Made by a program: the position numbers and the translations under genes
DNA from: Campylobacteraceae bacterium
GTDB taxonomy: Bacteria; Campylobacterota; Campylobacteria; Campylobacterales; Sulfurovaceae
Assembly (NCBI GenBank): GCA_026986355.1
Contig: JALSOO010000155.1
Coordinates: 1 to 33,171, forward strand
DNA: 33,171 nucleotides
Direction: 5' to 3'
Notes under the pieces: model-generated
Seen by the model: the letters and a program-made list of their open reading frames with translations, nothing else
Told to the model about the DNA's origin: nothing
Databases searched by the model: none
Shown here: positions 32,856-33,171 of the stretch, one piece after another
How the letters are laid out: every line of letters starts with the position of its first letter
Numbering within the stretch: position 1 is the stretch's first letter

Positions 32856-32915
32856 AAGTTAGTCTAATATGTAGTAGTCACATCTAAGTTAAAGAGTAGT
32901 AATATTAGTAGTCAC
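32856..32915 (+). repeat. Imperfect direct repeat upstream of the leader ORF
   Basis: Two copies of TAGTAGTCAC (32872-32881 and 32906-32915), each preceded by AAGTTA about 16-21 bases upstream, form an imperfect repeat with a period of about 34 bases. An inverted GACTAC (32925-32930) follows. They lie just upstream of a TATAAA (32918-32923), so they may be activator or repressor sites. Confidence 0.4.
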
Positions 32916-32946
32916 TTTATAAAAGACTACCAAAGGATAATAAAAT

Positions 32947-33012
32947 ATGACTACTATTAAATCAAGAGAACATCAAAAACACTCCAAAGCAGGAGCTTTG
33001 GAGCGAGTTTAA
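32947..33012 (+). CDS. Possible 21-aa leader peptide with internal hairpin
   Basis: ATG 32947 follows AAAGGA (32932-32937) by 9 bases and opens 21 codons (MTTIKSREHQKHSKAGALERV) ending in TAA. A perfect 9-bp stem, CTCCAAAGC (32982-32990) with GCTTTGGAG (32995-33003), lies inside the last codons. The overlap of a translated short frame with a strong hairpin upstream of a lipoprotein gene looks like a leader or attenuator, but could also be a small RNA end. Confidence 0.35.
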   Translation: MTTIKSREHQKHSKAGALERV

Positions 33013-33020
33013 GCTAATAA

Positions 33021-33058
33021 TTATGTTTATAATTGTATGATTATTGTTATAAACATAA
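33021..33058 (+). promoter_or_regulatory. 12-bp inverted repeat before the lipoprotein gene
   Basis: TTATGTTTATAA (33021-33032) and TTATAAACATAA (33047-33058) are perfect inverted copies with a 14-base spacer. The left arm contains a TATAAT (33028-33033) and the right arm ends beside the AAAGGA ribosome site. It may be a repressor operator over a promoter or an RNA hairpin near the ribosome site. Confidence 0.45.
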
Positions 33059-33068
33059 AGGAATAAAT

Positions 33069-33171
33069 ATGAATTTTTTTAAATTAAGTTTAGTAGCAAC
33101 TTCTCTGCTGTTGATTGGTTGTGGTAGTAGTAGTAATAAAAGTAGTACTGCTCCTAAAGCAACAACTGTGA
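33069..33171 (+). CDS. N-terminus of a lipoprotein, cut by the window edge
   Basis: ATG 33069 follows AAAGGA by 6 bases. The first 34 residues are a lipoprotein signal peptide with lipobox LLIGC (cysteine at residue 18), followed by a Ser/Gly-rich linker (GSSSNKSST). The mature protein would be lipid-anchored in the cell envelope. The rest lies beyond the right edge, so no function can be given. Confidence 0.8.
   Translation, partial: MNFFKLSLVATSLLLIGCGSSSNKSSTAPKATTV

Noticed and set aside
1..33171. CRISPR arrays, insertion sequences or prophage genes
   Set aside because: No spaced identical repeats, transposase or integrase frames were found; the only tandem repeat is within tonB.

Overview
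The window is AT-rich, densely coded DNA that fits a Campylobacterota (epsilonproteobacterial) genome of the Sulfurovum/Sulfurimonas type. This rests on its low GC, short AAGGA/AAAGGA ribosome binding sites, extended TGnTATAAT -10 boxes, a short H. pylori-style ExbB, and a family-typical rpsB-tsf pair and groES-groEL operon. The taxon is inferred from protein character, not from a marker search.

Layout. (1) 1-2195: the start of a leftward gene at the left edge, an unrecognised 172-aa protein, a membrane-anchored LysM protein and a DUF420 membrane protein. (2) 2214-11353, minus strand: a tightly overlapping polysaccharide operon reading flippase (Wzx) -> AsnB amidotransferase -> FemAB/GNAT-like transferase -> two GT4 glycosyltransferases -> NodB-like deacetylase -> a third GT4. 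A SAM methyltransferase lies upstream. (3) 11517-14171, plus strand: a second AsnB-like protein that has lost its glutaminase active site, followed in the same frame, directly after its TAA, by an unrecognised gene with no ATG/GTG/TTG at its apparent start. (4) 14166-19354, minus strand: HtpX protease, then CmoA-like methyltransferase -> EpsG/Wzy-like polymerase -> second Wzx, then a sugar O-methyltransferase. (5) 19469-22936: a secreted glycosidase-like protein convergent with a Wzz/Wzc-type co-polymerase ATPase that lacks the usual tyrosine tail. (6) 23044-25092: a tiny promoter-ORF-terminator unit, an Hpt plus degenerate receiver protein, a small PstS-like periplasmic protein and a peptidoglycan-binding-domain protein. 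(7) 25089-26882, minus: exbB-exbD-tonB with a Fur-box-like site. (8) 26954-28213: a DUF4143-type ATPase. (9) 28408-32500, minus: rpsB-tsf and groES-groEL. (10) 32705-33171: tRNA-Met(CAT), repeats, a possible leader peptide and the start of a lipoprotein.

How they work together: regions 2-5 hold most of a Wzx/Wzy-type surface or exopolysaccharide pathway. It includes glycosyltransferases, two flippases, a polymerase, a chain-length ATPase, decorating enzymes (amidation, FemAB-like acyl transfer, deacetylation, methylation) and a secreted hydrolase. No initiating phosphoglycosyltransferase and no outer-membrane Wza exporter is seen. The enzyme mix resembles exosortase (XrtA)-associated EPS loci, but no exosortase gene is present. 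The most unusual pieces are the Cys-less AsnB paralogue with its odd-start partner, and the Hpt protein with a pseudo-receiver.
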